A stretch of 64,000 bases of DNA. It comes from Pedobacter sp. PF22-3. GTDB taxonomy: Bacteria; Bacteroidota; Bacteroidia; Sphingobacteriales; Sphingobacteriaceae. A program made the position numbers and the translations under genes. Shown here piece after piece: positions 18,087 through 27,542 of this stretch. Position 1 is the stretch's first letter; each line of letters opens with the position of its first letter. The DNA lies in NCBI RefSeq assembly GCF_026239555.1, contig NZ_JAPIVP010000001.1, forward strand, positions 124,001 to 188,000, in the 5' to 3' direction. Under the pieces are notes generated by a model that saw nothing but the letters and a program-made list of their open reading frames with translations, ran no database searches and was not told the DNA's origin.

Positions 18087-21000
18087 TTACCATCCTGGTG
18101 CAAAAGTTAAACCAAATACTCCGGTTTTAACATCTTTTCTTTGAAAAGGAATTGCATAATAAGGTTCTAATACAAAATAACCAAAAACATTCACCCTTAA
18201 GGATATACCAACACTCATTGCCGGTACCCGCTCTGTTGTAGCCTGATAGGTAACCGGGTTTCCTTTGTCATCAACAACGGGTTGTTTATTTGCATCTAAA
18301 ACAGGTTCAGTAGTGTAAGTTGGCTCACTTTTAAATTTCACTTTAGTATCGTTGGTCCAGGCCAATCCTGCATCGAAGAATAAATTCAGGTCAGAGAACA
18401 AAAACTTAGAAGGTATAGCAGCCAATTTTTTAGGTCCTGTAAATGGCAAACGAACTTCAAAATTAAATACAGCTATTTTACTTCCTGTTAACTGGTTGAT
18501 ATCAAAAGATCCTGTTGATCGAGCGGAAGTGCTTTTGTAAATGGAGTTTGATTCATAACCCCTTATCAGATAAGGATAACCCAGATACATGGGATAAAGC
18601 CTATCTGCATCTTTACCGATTCTTAAGGTATTATAGCTTCTTACCGCAAATGTTACCGGCTTAGCCCTCCAATATTTACGAAGATCTGCCGTTACACCCG
18701 CAAAATTATAAGTACCAAAATATTTTTCACCACTTACACGATATCTGAAACCATCTAATGGACCGGTAAGGCCAAATATTGAATTATCACCTACAAAGCC
18801 TGCATTTAATTGATATAGCGTAAACGAGTTGAATGGAATACCGTAGTCATTAGAAGCTACATCGTTAGAAATTCTGCTACGGTCTGAACCAATGTAGTTA
18901 CCGGCCGAATTATAAAAATTACTATATCGATCTACCCTGTAACTATAATGAGAAAATGCACCGCCCAACTCAAACCGGTGTATTTTACTAAAGGGATAGG
19001 CCCCATAAACCTGCAGCTGATCTTCGAAGGTTCTAATAATGTCGGTTCTGTCTGCCAGGGCATTAATAGTCGTATTATCGCCTGTGGGTATATTTTGATA
19101 ACCATAAGATCTGAAACCAGAAACGTATGGAATATGCGAAACGGCGGCACCCCAGTTTATTCTGCTTTTCTGATTAATATAACCCACCAAGCCGCCAAAA
19201 TCGTAGATTTCTCCATTTACCGATAAATTAGCTATAATCTGGTTCGTACCCAATATATCGCTGAACATGCCTACGATACCACCAGAAACACCAGTTCCAA
19301 AACGGCTGGTTGAAACACCTACACCGCTATTCGCTAAATAATCTAACCGAAATTTTGGTTTGTAAGGCACAGTTTTCATCGAATCGGCCACTATTTTTTC
19401 GAAACGGTCAAAGTTATTTAAATTGGAATTGATAATGTTTACACCAATATTTTCCATTGGAGGTAGTATAGCCGCATCAAAATTTTCTTCCTGATTACCA
19501 ATCCTTTTTGCCTTGAAACTGCTTAGCTTAGCATTATACAAGGTATAACGTTGGTAGCGATAATAGCTGTATACAATATCATCTGTTGCAGAGACAGAAA
19601 TTGCAGGCGAAAATTCGGTAATTCCACTAATTCCTGTAAAATAATCCGTTAATTGATCAACAGTGTTATCTGCAAAGTTGTATTTGTATAAATTTCTAAA
19701 GCCATCTCTGTTAGACAGGAAATAGATGTTCTGACTGTTAGCAGAAAATTGTGCATTTAAGTTATTCGCTCCTGGAAAAACGTCCAAATTGCTTACCGTT
19801 TTAGCTGCAATATCATAAACGGCGAGGTTTATTGGCAATACGGCATTATTAACATTGGCCTGAATGGCTGCTCGATCTGATGAAAACACCAATTTTTTAC
19901 CATCTGGAGAGTAATTTGGCGCATAATCAGAATACACATCATTAGTAATCTGAGTAACGGCTTTGGTATCCAGATTATAAGAGAAGATATCACTCTGTCC
20001 TTCAACCATACCAGAAAAAGCGATATCTTTTCCATTTGGCGACCAAGTTAAATTACCAAATTGTTGTACCTGACCCATTGCTGTTTGAGAAACTGTAGTT
20101 CCGTTTGAAACATTGATGATCATCATCTGGTTTTTACCATGACTGAAGATACTAAAGGCAAATTGTTTACTATCCGGCGACCACGCACCGGCTGATTCTA
20201 TAAAGTTGAAATCATCAATATGGCCATTGGAGATCTGGCTGCTGAGTTTTCTGATAATCCTACCGGTTTTAGCATCTGCGAGAAATAAATCAATGCCAAA
20301 AAGGTCTTTCTCCGACATAAATGCTAAATATTTTCCGTCCGGACTTAGGGCAGGGGCAACGTTCATATTGCCTGCATTTTTATTGTCGATAATTTTTGTA
20401 CCTGTAATTTTAATCTGCGAACTATCTGCTTTCAGCATCGGCTTGTAATGTGCATCGATTGAATTTTTCCATAAGCCCGATAGTGTTTTATCATCATAAC
20501 CGAAAGTGTACCTGATGGCATTTTCATAACCATATTTTGCTGTATTCTTAAACAGCGGAACAATGGTCGTATCGCCATACTGCGAACCGATGTAAGTCCA
20601 AAATGCCTGACCATAACGGTAAGGAAAATATTTATTAGAATTGGTTAAATCTTTTAATGAAGGAATATCACGGTTCAACATGGCATCTCTCATCCACATG
20701 GAAGTAAATGCGTCTTTCTTTCCGATTGATAAATACTCGGCCATCCCTTCAACCATCCATAGTGGTGTTTGTCCAACGTTTTCTAAACTAATCGAATCTT
20801 TTTCGAGTAGGAGATGGTATTGAAAAGCATGAACAAGCTCATGGCCTAAAACGTGCCTTGTTTGGCTATTTAACTCCATAACAGGCATAATTACCCGATT
20901 TTTTAATGCCTCGGTTACTCCACCGGTACCAATTCCAATTTCGCCGTTAAGCACAGTTGTCTGTTGAAAATCGGGGTGGTTATTATATAGGATTATAGGG

Positions 21001-21260
21001 TTTTTCTTTAAAAAAGTATCTCTAAAAACTTCCTGATGCATTTTGTACCAGGTTTCGGCATCTTGCGAAAAACGTTTTAAAAGTTTATCATTTTTGATAT
21101 AATAATAGATTTCAAAATGGGGTGTTTGCAACACCTTAAAGTCTAGTTTTTTATATCTTACCTTATTTTGTCCGAAGTATTGGGCTTTAACTGAAAAAGA
21201 AAGAATAAGCAGGAGCAATAAAGAAAAATATCGCCTTAATAAAGTAGAGCCTATTTTCAT
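18087..21260 (-). CDS. gluzincin-like peptidase domain + PD40 beta-propeller + outer-membrane barrel fusion
   Basis: 1057 aa with a signal peptide (about 1-26). Residues about 40-250 are a peptidase-MA-like domain: HELVH (140-144) with downstream WMVEGMAEYL (Glu171/Glu175) as the third zinc ligand. Residues about 285-560 hold TolB-type PD40 blades (LSPDGKYLAFMSEKDLFGIDL, WSPNGKDIAFSG, YSPDGKKLVFSSDR). The C-terminal ~400 residues alternate as in surface-antigen/Omp85-type barrels and end in FGLTFAPGW with a terminal aromatic. It probably sits in the outer membrane with periplasmic protease and propeller domains. Its substrate is unknown. The three-part architecture recurs in Bacteroidota but I know of no assigned function. 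Confidence 0.82.
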   Translation of the reverse strand: MKIGSTLLRRYFSLLLLLILSFSVKAQYFGQNKVRYKKLDFKVLQTPHFEIYYYIKNDKLLKRFSQDAETWYKMHQEVFRDTFLKKNPIILYNNHPDFQQTTVLNGEIGIGTGGVTEALKNRVIMPVMELNSQTRHVLGHELVHAFQYHLLLEKDSISLENVGQTPLWMVEGMAEYLSIGKKDAFTSMWMRDAMLNRDIPSLKDLTNSNKYFPYRYGQAFWTYIGSQYGDTTIVPLFKNTAKYGYENAIRYTFGYDDKTLSGLWKNSIDAHYKPMLKADSSQIKITGTKIIDNKNAGNMNVAPALSPDGKYLAFMSEKDLFGIDLFLADAKTGRIIRKLSSQISNGHIDDFNFIESAGAWSPDSKQFAFSIFSHGKNQMMIINVSNGTTVSQTAMGQVQQFGNLTWSPNGKDIAFSGMVEGQSDIFSYNLDTKAVTQITNDVYSDYAPNYSPDGKKLVFSSDRAAIQANVNNAVLPINLAVYDIAAKTVSNLDVFPGANNLNAQFSANSQNIYFLSNRDGFRNLYKYNFADNTVDQLTDYFTGISGITEFSPAISVSATDDIVYSYYRYQRYTLYNAKLSSFKAKRIGNQEENFDAAILPPMENIGVNIINSNLNNFDRFEKIVADSMKTVPYKPKFRLDYLANSGVGVSTSRFGTGVSGGIVGMFSDILGTNQIIANLSVNGEIYDFGGLVGYINQKSRINWGAAVSHIPYVSGFRSYGYQNIPTGDNTTINALADRTDIIRTFEDQLQVYGAYPFSKIHRFELGGAFSHYSYRVDRYSNFYNSAGNYIGSDRSRISNDVASNDYGIPFNSFTLYQLNAGFVGDNSIFGLTGPLDGFRYRVSGEKYFGTYNFAGVTADLRKYWRAKPVTFAVRSYNTLRIGKDADRLYPMYLGYPYLIRGYESNSIYKSTSARSTGSFDINQLTGSKIAVFNFEVRLPFTGPKKLAAIPSKFLFSDLNLFFDAGLAWTNDTKVKFKSEPTYTTEPVLDANKQPVVDDKGNPVTYQATTERVPAMSVGISLRVNVFGYFVLEPYYAIPFQRKDVKTGVFGLTFAPGW

Positions 21261-21434
21261 ATATGTGTTTTTAGTAATAATTGTTCAAAATTTACAAAAA
21301 TGAAATGGTAATAAATCTGGAAATAAAAGTAATAATTGTTTAAAAGAGTATTAAAAATTTAACACTTTTTTAAAATCCTATTATCTAATTCACATATATA
21401 GCGAACTATTTCTACTTGTTTCGATCCAAAAAAA

Positions 21435-23891
21435 CTATTGCTGATTGGTTTCTTCGTTTTTCTTTTTTTCCTTTTCTTCCTGACGTTGTTTTCTTCTCAG
21501 TTCTCGTTCTTCTTTTCTGGTAAGTGGAACCGTAGGGGTAACGGGACTTTGAGCAGGCTCTGCCTTCTTTTCCTCTTTTTTAACTTCAGGTTCATTGTTT
21601 ACCGGTTCAGTAGTAACTGGTATTTCGGTGGGAACAGTAAAATCAGTAGAATCAACAGCTACACTATCGGTTGATGTCGTATCTCTAATAATTCGTGGGC
21701 TAGGGCAGTTGTAGGTTCTGGTAATATTAACTGTTGCTTTTGGAAATGGACCATAAGTATACCCTGAATTTGGATCGAGGTATACTTTTTCCATAAACTT
21801 AGCAAAAATAGGTAGCGCCGTTCTTGATCCTTCTCCTTGTTCGCCATTTTTAAAGTGTGCCGTCCTTTCATCGCAACCTACCCAAACACCGGTTACCAAA
21901 TCTTTGGTTAGCCCCATATACCAGGCATCTACATAATCAGATGAGGTACCTGTTTTACCACCAATCTGATTGTTTTTTCTAAAGAGATCCGGCCATTCCC
22001 AAAGTGCTTGTGAGGTACCTTCCGGCTCTTCCATACCACCACGGAACATATAAGTCATTAACCAGGCAATTTCTTCTGTTAAAACCCTTTTTGTTTTAGG
22101 CTTAAATTCATCTATTAAATTATTGTCCTGATCGGTAATTTTTTCTACTAAAATAGGGTCTGTTTTAATCCCCTTATTCATAAAGGTAGCGTAGGCTTTT
22201 ACCATTTCGTAAACAGTAACATCATTTGAGCCTAAACTTACAGATGGTACAGACTCTAAATGGCTATCAATGCCACATTCATGCGCATACTTTACTACAT
22301 TATCCCAGCCCACCTTTTCGGTTACCTGTGCAGTAATGGTATTTACTGATTTTGCCATTGCCCAGCGTAAACTCATTTCGCGGTAAGAAACACTGTAATC
22401 GGCATTTTTAGGCTCCCAATATTTTGTTTCACCCTTATCCTGATAAGCTATTTTAACTGGTTTATCGGTAAATTTATCGCAAGGACTCATTCCTTGTTCT
22501 AAAGCCGTTAGATAAGCAAATGGTTTAAAGGTTGAACCTGCCTGGCGTTTAGATTGATTAACGTGATCGTACTTGAAAAATTTGTGGTCTATACCACCCA
22601 CCCAAACTTTAATTTTACCACTTGCAGGCTCCATGGTCATCATTCCGGTATTCATGATTTTTCCGTAATAACGGATCGAATCTAAGGTAGAGAATAAAGT
22701 ATCGCGATCGCCTTTATAGGTAAAAATCTGCATCCTTTTCTTTTTATTGAAATAGGCGGCAACAGAATCTGGATGATTAGGAAACTTCTTTTGCAAAAGC
22801 GTATAAATCGGCAGATTTTTCATCGCTCTGTCCGGATAATCCACTTTTTGTTTTTCCGAATCGTACCAGGGATCTTCGTTCCCCCAAACGCTATAAAACC
22901 TGCGCTGCAAAATTCTCATCTGATCTGCAACGGCTTCTTCTGCATATTTTTGGAGCTTAGAATCGATGGTGGTGTAAATTTTTAGTCCATCCTCATAAAG
23001 ATCATAACCATTATCAGTACACCATTTCTCCAAATATTTTGCCACAGCTGCCCTTAAATAAGAATCGCCATCGCTACCATCCTGCATTTTACCTTCTTTT
23101 AGCTTAATAGGCTCCTTTGATAGTTGTGTTAAGCTATCTTTGCTAAGGTAATTGTACTTGTTCATCTGCGCAAGCACCACATTTCTTCTTTCTAAGGCTT
23201 TTACAGGATTTTTGGTTGGATTATATAATGTTGTTCCCTTTAACATGCCCACCAGCATAGCCGCATCTGTAGTAGCCAAATCTTTTGTTTCTTTATCAAA
23301 GTAAATCCGGCTGGCGGTTTTTATGCCATAAGTATTGTTACCGAAAGATACGGTATTCAGATACATGGTAATGATATCATTTTTAGAGTAGTTAGCTTCT
23401 AACTTTACGGCTGTCATCCACTCCTTTAGCTTTACAATTAATGTTCTTACCAAAGGGATTTTAATTAATAAGCCCTGCGATTTGTTATAACGTGTACGGT
23501 AAAGATTTTTGGCCAATTGCTGAGTAATGGTACTCGCACCGCCATCTTTTCCTAAACCTATAACAGCGCGGCCAACGGCCTGAACATCAATACCCCAATG
23601 TTTGTAAAAACGCACATCTTCGGTAGCAACCAGTGCATGTATTACGCTAGGTGCAATATCACTATAATTTACAGGCGTTCTGTTTTCTTTAAAGTATCTT
23701 CCAATCAGTTTTCCATCGGCTGTGTAAAGCTCTGAACCCACACGCAGGGTAGGTGCTTTTATATCACGAACACTTGGTGAATAACCAAATAACCATAAAA
23801 AGTTTAATTGCAGGGCAGAAAAGAAAATTATTATAAAAAATAAAACGATTGCAAAATAACGTAAGTACTTGTTTTTTATCTCTTTAAACAT
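21435..23891 (-). CDS. class A penicillin-binding protein (PBP1A-like transglycosylase/transpeptidase)
   Basis: 818 aa. A short cytoplasmic start precedes one membrane helix (about 12-34). The GT51 glycosyltransferase (about 65-240) has ATEDVRFYKHWG with catalytic Glu91 and GGASTITQQLAKNLY. The transpeptidase has GSTFKPFAY (Ser452, Lys455), SVN (515-517) and GGKTGTSSDY (Lys645). The last ~80 residues are a Pro/Glu/Lys-rich tail ending in a run of charged repeats, probably disordered. It polymerises and cross-links peptidoglycan at the inner membrane. It is a single-gene unit, with 174 bp to the propeller gene downstream. Confidence 0.96.
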   Translation of the reverse strand: MFKEIKNKYLRYFAIVLFFIIIFFSALQLNFLWLFGYSPSVRDIKAPTLRVGSELYTADGKLIGRYFKENRTPVNYSDIAPSVIHALVATEDVRFYKHWGIDVQAVGRAVIGLGKDGGASTITQQLAKNLYRTRYNKSQGLLIKIPLVRTLIVKLKEWMTAVKLEANYSKNDIITMYLNTVSFGNNTYGIKTASRIYFDKETKDLATTDAAMLVGMLKGTTLYNPTKNPVKALERRNVVLAQMNKYNYLSKDSLTQLSKEPIKLKEGKMQDGSDGDSYLRAAVAKYLEKWCTDNGYDLYEDGLKIYTTIDSKLQKYAEEAVADQMRILQRRFYSVWGNEDPWYDSEKQKVDYPDRAMKNLPIYTLLQKKFPNHPDSVAAYFNKKKRMQIFTYKGDRDTLFSTLDSIRYYGKIMNTGMMTMEPASGKIKVWVGGIDHKFFKYDHVNQSKRQAGSTFKPFAYLTALEQGMSPCDKFTDKPVKIAYQDKGETKYWEPKNADYSVSYREMSLRWAMAKSVNTITAQVTEKVGWDNVVKYAHECGIDSHLESVPSVSLGSNDVTVYEMVKAYATFMNKGIKTDPILVEKITDQDNNLIDEFKPKTKRVLTEEIAWLMTYMFRGGMEEPEGTSQALWEWPDLFRKNNQIGGKTGTSSDYVDAWYMGLTKDLVTGVWVGCDERTAHFKNGEQGEGSRTALPIFAKFMEKVYLDPNSGYTYGPFPKATVNITRTYNCPSPRIIRDTTSTDSVAVDSTDFTVPTEIPVTTEPVNNEPEVKKEEKKAEPAQSPVTPTVPLTRKEERELRRKQRQEEKEKKKNEETNQQ

Positions 23892-24032
23892 ATTGGATAA
23901 GATAATCTTTAGGTAAAAGCTGTGGCGTTAAATATAAAAAACTCTATATGCAAATTAACGTATTTAATTTACTTATTTTTTAGTTCTATATTTAAATTAT
24001 CGACGCATCGATTTAGCTAAAAATAATATATA

Positions 24033-24914
24033 ATGATGAAAAACGAATTTAAAGGATTAATTATACAAGGAGATAAGAAATTTTCTTTAAAAAACCATAA
24101 AACTGATTTTACTGGCAGTTATAATAAAGAAAAAGCTAAAGATGCATTGGTGAATTCGAAAATAGAGCTGAACCACTTACAGGAGAAATTATATGCTTCT
24201 GGTAAACATTCTGTTCTGATTATTTTTCAGGCAATGGATGCCGCTGGTAAAGACAGTGCCATTGAACATGTAATGAGCGGACTAAACCCTCAGGGATGCC
24301 AGGTATACACTTTTAAAGTGCCCACATCAGAGGAATACGAGCATGATTTTTTGTGGAGACATTATAAAGCCTTGCCTGAACGCGGTAGGATAGGGATCCA
24401 TAACCGTTCTCATTATGAAAACGTTTTGGTCTGCAAGGTGCATCCCGAATATATTTTAAGCGAAAATATTCCGGGTTTTCAAGATGTTAAGAAGATCAAC
24501 AAAAGCTTTTGGCAACAGCGTTATAAGAGTATCAAAAATTTTGAAGAACATTTAACAGACAATGGAACGGTAATTTTAAAGTTCTTTTTAAATGTGAGCC
24601 GGGATGAACAAAAAAAACGTTTTTTAGAACGTATTGATGATCCTACTAAAAACTGGAAATTTTCTTCGGGAGATATTAAAGAAAGAGCTTTGTGGGATAA
24701 ATATATGGATGCATATGAGGATGCAATTAACGAAACCAGTACAACAGCATCTCCCTGGCACATCATACCTGCAGATAAAAAATGGTTTACAAGGCTCGCC
24801 ATAAGCGAAATTATTGAACATAAGTTAAAAAGCCTTGATCTGAAATTTCCTGTATTAGATGAGGAGGAGGAAGCTAAGCTTGGCGAAACCAAACGTATTC
24901 TATTAGACGAATAA
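24033..24914 (+). CDS. polyphosphate kinase 2 family protein
   Basis: 293 aa. The P-loop appears as FQAMDAAGKDS (65-75, Lys73), with a lid region PTSEEYEHDFLWRHYKALPERG and Walker B text GIHNRSHYENVLV (121-133). The family usually reads F(D/N)RSxY, so His123 is a small variation. This is the PPK2 group that moves phosphate between polyphosphate and nucleotides. GIxNRSxYE resembles the nucleoside mono/diphosphate-phosphorylating branch, but the substrate cannot be fixed. It is followed 5 bp later by the end of rnpB on the opposite strand. Confidence 0.92.
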   Translation: MMKNEFKGLIIQGDKKFSLKNHKTDFTGSYNKEKAKDALVNSKIELNHLQEKLYASGKHSVLIIFQAMDAAGKDSAIEHVMSGLNPQGCQVYTFKVPTSEEYEHDFLWRHYKALPERGRIGIHNRSHYENVLVCKVHPEYILSENIPGFQDVKKINKSFWQQRYKSIKNFEEHLTDNGTVILKFFLNVSRDEQKKRFLERIDDPTKNWKFSSGDIKERALWDKYMDAYEDAINETSTTASPWHIIPADKKWFTRLAISEIIEHKLKSLDLKFPVLDEEEEAKLGETKRILLDE

Positions 24915-24919
24915 AAAAA

Positions 24920-25293
24920 TGCAGGTCTATAAGCCGGGTTCTGTTTCCTGATTGCTCAGGATTTCTATCATTTATCTACTATAAACGTTGCCGTTTATCT
25001 CTAACGACCTACCCACTAACATCGGACGGGCAGCCCTACGTACGTTAGCCTATTTGGTCTTTCAACTCCCGGGGTTTACAAACCACTACAGTCGCCTGCA
25101 ATGCTCGTGCGCTCTTACCGCACGTTTTCACCCTTATCCCGATGTAAAATCGGGACGGTATATTTTCTGTTGCACTAATCCGTGGCTCAGGTTTTCATTC
25201 CTGAACCCCTTTCCGTTAGAAAGCGGGATGCCCTGCGTTGCCCGGACTTTCCTCTCTTCCGATTTATTCGAAACAGCGATAGAACAACCTGCA
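24920..25293 (-). ncRNA. rnpB: RNase P RNA, bacterial class A
   Basis: On the minus strand the RNA starts TGCAGGTTGTTCTATCGC and carries GAGAGGAAAGTCCGGGC (conserved region I); it ends ACAGAACCCGGCTTATAGACC (conserved region V in part). The ends TGCAGGT and ACCTGCA pair as stem P1 and set the boundaries, giving about 374 nt. It is the catalytic subunit that trims the 5' end of tRNA precursors. Confidence 0.95.
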
Positions 25294-25362
25294 TTTTGTG
25301 CAAAGATGGTTTTTTTTGATCAGAAAGACATAAAGAAACTATAAGATTTTATCTCTTGATAT

Positions 25363-25428
25363 CGTCATGCTGAATTTATTTCAGCATCTTTATTGTACAT
25401 AAGACCCTGAAATAAATTCAGGGTGACG
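25363..25428. repeat. dispersed palindromic repeat, type CGTCATGCTGAATTTATTTCAGCATCT
   Basis: Two inner hairpins sit inside an outer one: GCTGAATTTATTTCAGC and CCCTGAAATAAATTCAGGG, bracketed by CGTCA and TGACG. It lies between rnpB and cytochrome c. Related copies occur at 26670, 36802 and 57764. Confidence 0.8.
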
Positions 25429-25465
25429 ACCGTGATGATGAATATCTAATTGATCATCAACCTTG

Positions 25466-25888
25466 CTATTTACAATTCTGCAAATCTTTTGAAACCTGCG
25501 AATAAGGAACAAAGCCCTGCCTGTTGCCAAATGAATTGGTTACAAAAACCATTACCTGTGCTACATCTATATCTGCCAGTTCGGGGAAAGCAGGCATTTT
25601 TTCCTTGTATTCTTTACCGTGGATGATCAAAGTTTCATTTGCACCGTTTTTGATGAAGCAGGCCAAACGAGATTTGTTTGCCTTTAAAAATACAGAATCA
25701 GTTAACGGAGGTGCCAGCTGACCTAAACCTTCACCATTTTCACCATGGCAATTCTGACATTTAGTTTTGTAGATATCTTTTCCATTCGACATATAATTTT
25801 GCAGATCGATGGTTTCCTGATTTTGGCAGGAAATGATTACAACAATAATTGAAAGTAAAAAAAATGAACTGGTGATATATTTGCGCAT
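25466..25888 (-). CDS. monohaem cytochrome c lipoprotein
   Basis: 140 aa. Lipobox VIISC gives lipidation at Cys21. A single CQNCH haem-binding site sits at 44-48 (KCQNCHGENGEGLGQLAPPL), and the distal Met candidate is in EKMPAFPEL near residue 105. It is a cytochrome-c/CBB3-type electron carrier facing the periplasm. It is the last gene of the copper-related cluster, 81 bp after the SCO gene. Confidence 0.92.
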   Translation of the reverse strand: MRKYITSSFFLLSIIVVIISCQNQETIDLQNYMSNGKDIYKTKCQNCHGENGEGLGQLAPPLTDSVFLKANKSRLACFIKNGANETLIIHGKEYKEKMPAFPELADIDVAQVMVFVTNSFGNRQGFVPYSQVSKDLQNCK

Positions 25889-25969
25889 GGGTTTGTTAGA
25901 TTAGCTTTGACAACTTTAATGGCAAATTTGCTATTAAAGTTGTCAAAGTTTTATAATGCTAATAAAAAT

Positions 25970-26620
25970 CTATTTTTTATACTCCGCTAATAAAACCGGA
26001 ATATCTTTTTTCAACTGCGCCACCTGTTCTTCCTTGGTACCATCATAAGCGCCGCGGATCCGTCTGTCTTTATCAATCAAAACCAGATATCCCTGGTGGA
26101 TATAACCATCTTTAGCAGTGCTGTCTTCACCCACAGCTACCAAGTAGTTCTTTTCAGCCAAAGTATATACACTATCTTTGGTACCGTAAAGAAACTGCCA
26201 TTTCGGACCATCTACGCCTAGTTTTTGAGCATATTTTTTCAAAACATGAGGCTTATCATATTTAAAATCAATCGTGTGTGATACAAACATGATATCTGGA
26301 TTGGTTTTAAAGTCATTGTAAACTGTCATTAAATTACGGTGCATGGTAGGGCAGATGGTTGTACATGAGGTAAAGAAGAAATCGGCTACATAAATTTTGC
26401 CATCTGTTGCTTTATTGGTTGTTACAACACTATCCTGGTTTAAGAAAGACCAAGCAGGAATGGTTTGGTAAACCGTATCAATTTTTTCTACGCCTGCAGC
26501 ATCTTTAACGGTTTCAGCATGGCGCTCCCCATAAAATGGAAGTTTTCTTTCTTGTTTGCATGCAGTAAATATAGAAACAGCTAGTAGAGATGTAGCTAAA
26601 TAAGCAGTGATTTTATTCAT
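25970..26620 (-). CDS. SCO1/SenC-family copper chaperone lipoprotein
   Basis: 216 aa. Lipobox FTAC (Cys21). The thioredoxin-like domain has the copper-binding CTTIC at 86-90 followed by Pro, and the distal His175 in YIHQGYLVLID. SCO proteins deliver copper to the CuA site of cytochrome oxidase or act as periplasmic thiol redox partners. A YHS-domain protein precedes it by 133 bp (with a palindromic repeat between) and cytochrome c follows. Confidence 0.93.
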   Translation of the reverse strand: MNKITAYLATSLLAVSIFTACKQERKLPFYGERHAETVKDAAGVEKIDTVYQTIPAWSFLNQDSVVTTNKATDGKIYVADFFFTSCTTICPTMHRNLMTVYNDFKTNPDIMFVSHTIDFKYDKPHVLKKYAQKLGVDGPKWQFLYGTKDSVYTLAEKNYLVAVGEDSTAKDGYIHQGYLVLIDKDRRIRGAYDGTKEEQVAQLKKDIPVLLAEYKK

Positions 26621-26669
26621 GATGTTATTTTAAAGTGTAAATATACAAGGTAATTTTGTGTCGAGACAT

Positions 26670-26735
26670 CGTCATACTGAATTTATTTCAGCATCTATCT
26701 AGCATCAAAGACCCTTATAATAAATTCAGAGTGAT
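26670..26735. repeat. dispersed palindromic repeat copy (decayed)
   Basis: CGTCATACTGAATTTATTTCAGCATCT then AAGACCC...TAAATTCAGAGTGAT (each written in part). It is a copy of the 25363 element with several substitutions, between the YHS and SCO genes. Confidence 0.7.
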
Positions 26736-26753
26736 AAACACTAGACTTCAGAA

Positions 26754-27014
26754 TTATTTTTTTATGTATTTAGATGGTTCCGCTACAAACTTTTGCTTAC
26801 AGCTTTCTGAACAAAAACCATATGTAATTTTATTATAAACCGCATTTTTTGATGTACCAGCCTTCACCTTCATTTTGCAAACAGGATCTGTTACTACTTT
26901 TTTTGCTGAATCGATCAGGCTTGTTTTTGGCTGGTCGATTATGTTATTAGCATTTGATTTGATTACTATTGTAATTAATCCAATTAGGATTATTATAAAA
27001 TTTAATTTTTTCAT
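26754..27014 (-). CDS. secreted YHS-domain protein
   Basis: 86 aa from ATG 27014, where the hydrophobic signal peptide MKKLNFIIILIGLITIV begins; an upstream start would add nine polar residues. The C-terminal half is a YHS domain: VTDPVCKMKVKAG, then YGFCSESCKQKFVAEPSKY. Its three cysteines (in PVC and FCSESC) are the metal-binding positions known from heavy-metal ATPases and copper proteins. A periplasmic copper carrier role is inferred from SCO, cytochrome c and MbnP-like neighbours. Confidence 0.88.
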   Translation of the reverse strand: MKKLNFIIILIGLITIVIKSNANNIIDQPKTSLIDSAKKVVTDPVCKMKVKAGTSKNAVYNKITYGFCSESCKQKFVAEPSKYIKK

Positions 27015-27100
27015 TTCGATTTTCTTAAAGTTTGTGATCAAAAAATTGAAATTAGGACATCTTATATATCCTAATTCATAACTTCATGATCCCCAACTAC

Positions 27101-27532
27101 TTATTTAACATTATATATTCTTAGCAATGAATCAGATGCTTTGGTTACTTTGATATAACTATCTTCAACTGCTCTTATTTTCACCATTTCTGCTTTATAA
27201 TAGTCAAGATCTTCCTGTGCGGTTTTTCCTTTAAAATCATCTTTAAAGAAATGCATCCAATCCATCATTTTTTCATCAGCAGCATTTAATTGTGTGATTA
27301 AGTCTGCAATTTTTTGTTTTAGTATAGCCGAATCTGCCGAAAGTTTAATCTGGTCTGAAACCAAAAGCGTATCTAACTTCATTTTATTCTTAATTACCTT
27401 TTCGCCATCAATCATCAATTTATCATGGATATTTAATACTTCCTGGCGAACTGCTTTAGCGTCTGGTTCAGTTTTGCATGAAATAAACAAAACGTTTAGC
27501 AAACCTAGTAGTGCAATATTTAATTTATTCAT
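27101..27532 (-). CDS. small helical lipoprotein, unknown function
   Basis: 143 aa from ATG 27532, where the signal peptide MNKLNIALLGLLNVLFISC begins (lipobox Cys19). The mature part is charged and predicted helical, with a coiled-coil-like QIKLSADSAILKQKIADL stretch and MMDWMHFFKDDFKG. Proteins like it are often labelled 'viral A-type inclusion protein', which is not meaningful. The Met/His patch (MMDWMHFF) might bind copper, but this is speculation. It begins 10 bp after the barrel gene, in the copper cluster. Confidence 0.75.
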   Translation of the reverse strand: MNKLNIALLGLLNVLFISCKTEPDAKAVRQEVLNIHDKLMIDGEKVIKNKMKLDTLLVSDQIKLSADSAILKQKIADLITQLNAADEKMMDWMHFFKDDFKGKTAQEDLDYYKAEMVKIRAVEDSYIKVTKASDSLLRIYNVK

Positions 27533-27542
27533 ATTCTTTAAT

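Noticed and set aside
24988..25344. 118-codon open frame on the plus strand
   Set aside because: It lies almost wholly inside rnpB on the opposite strand; the sequence is explained by RNase P RNA.
25363..25428. CRISPR-like repeat
   Set aside because: Dispersed, palindromic copies with no regular spacers or cas genes.
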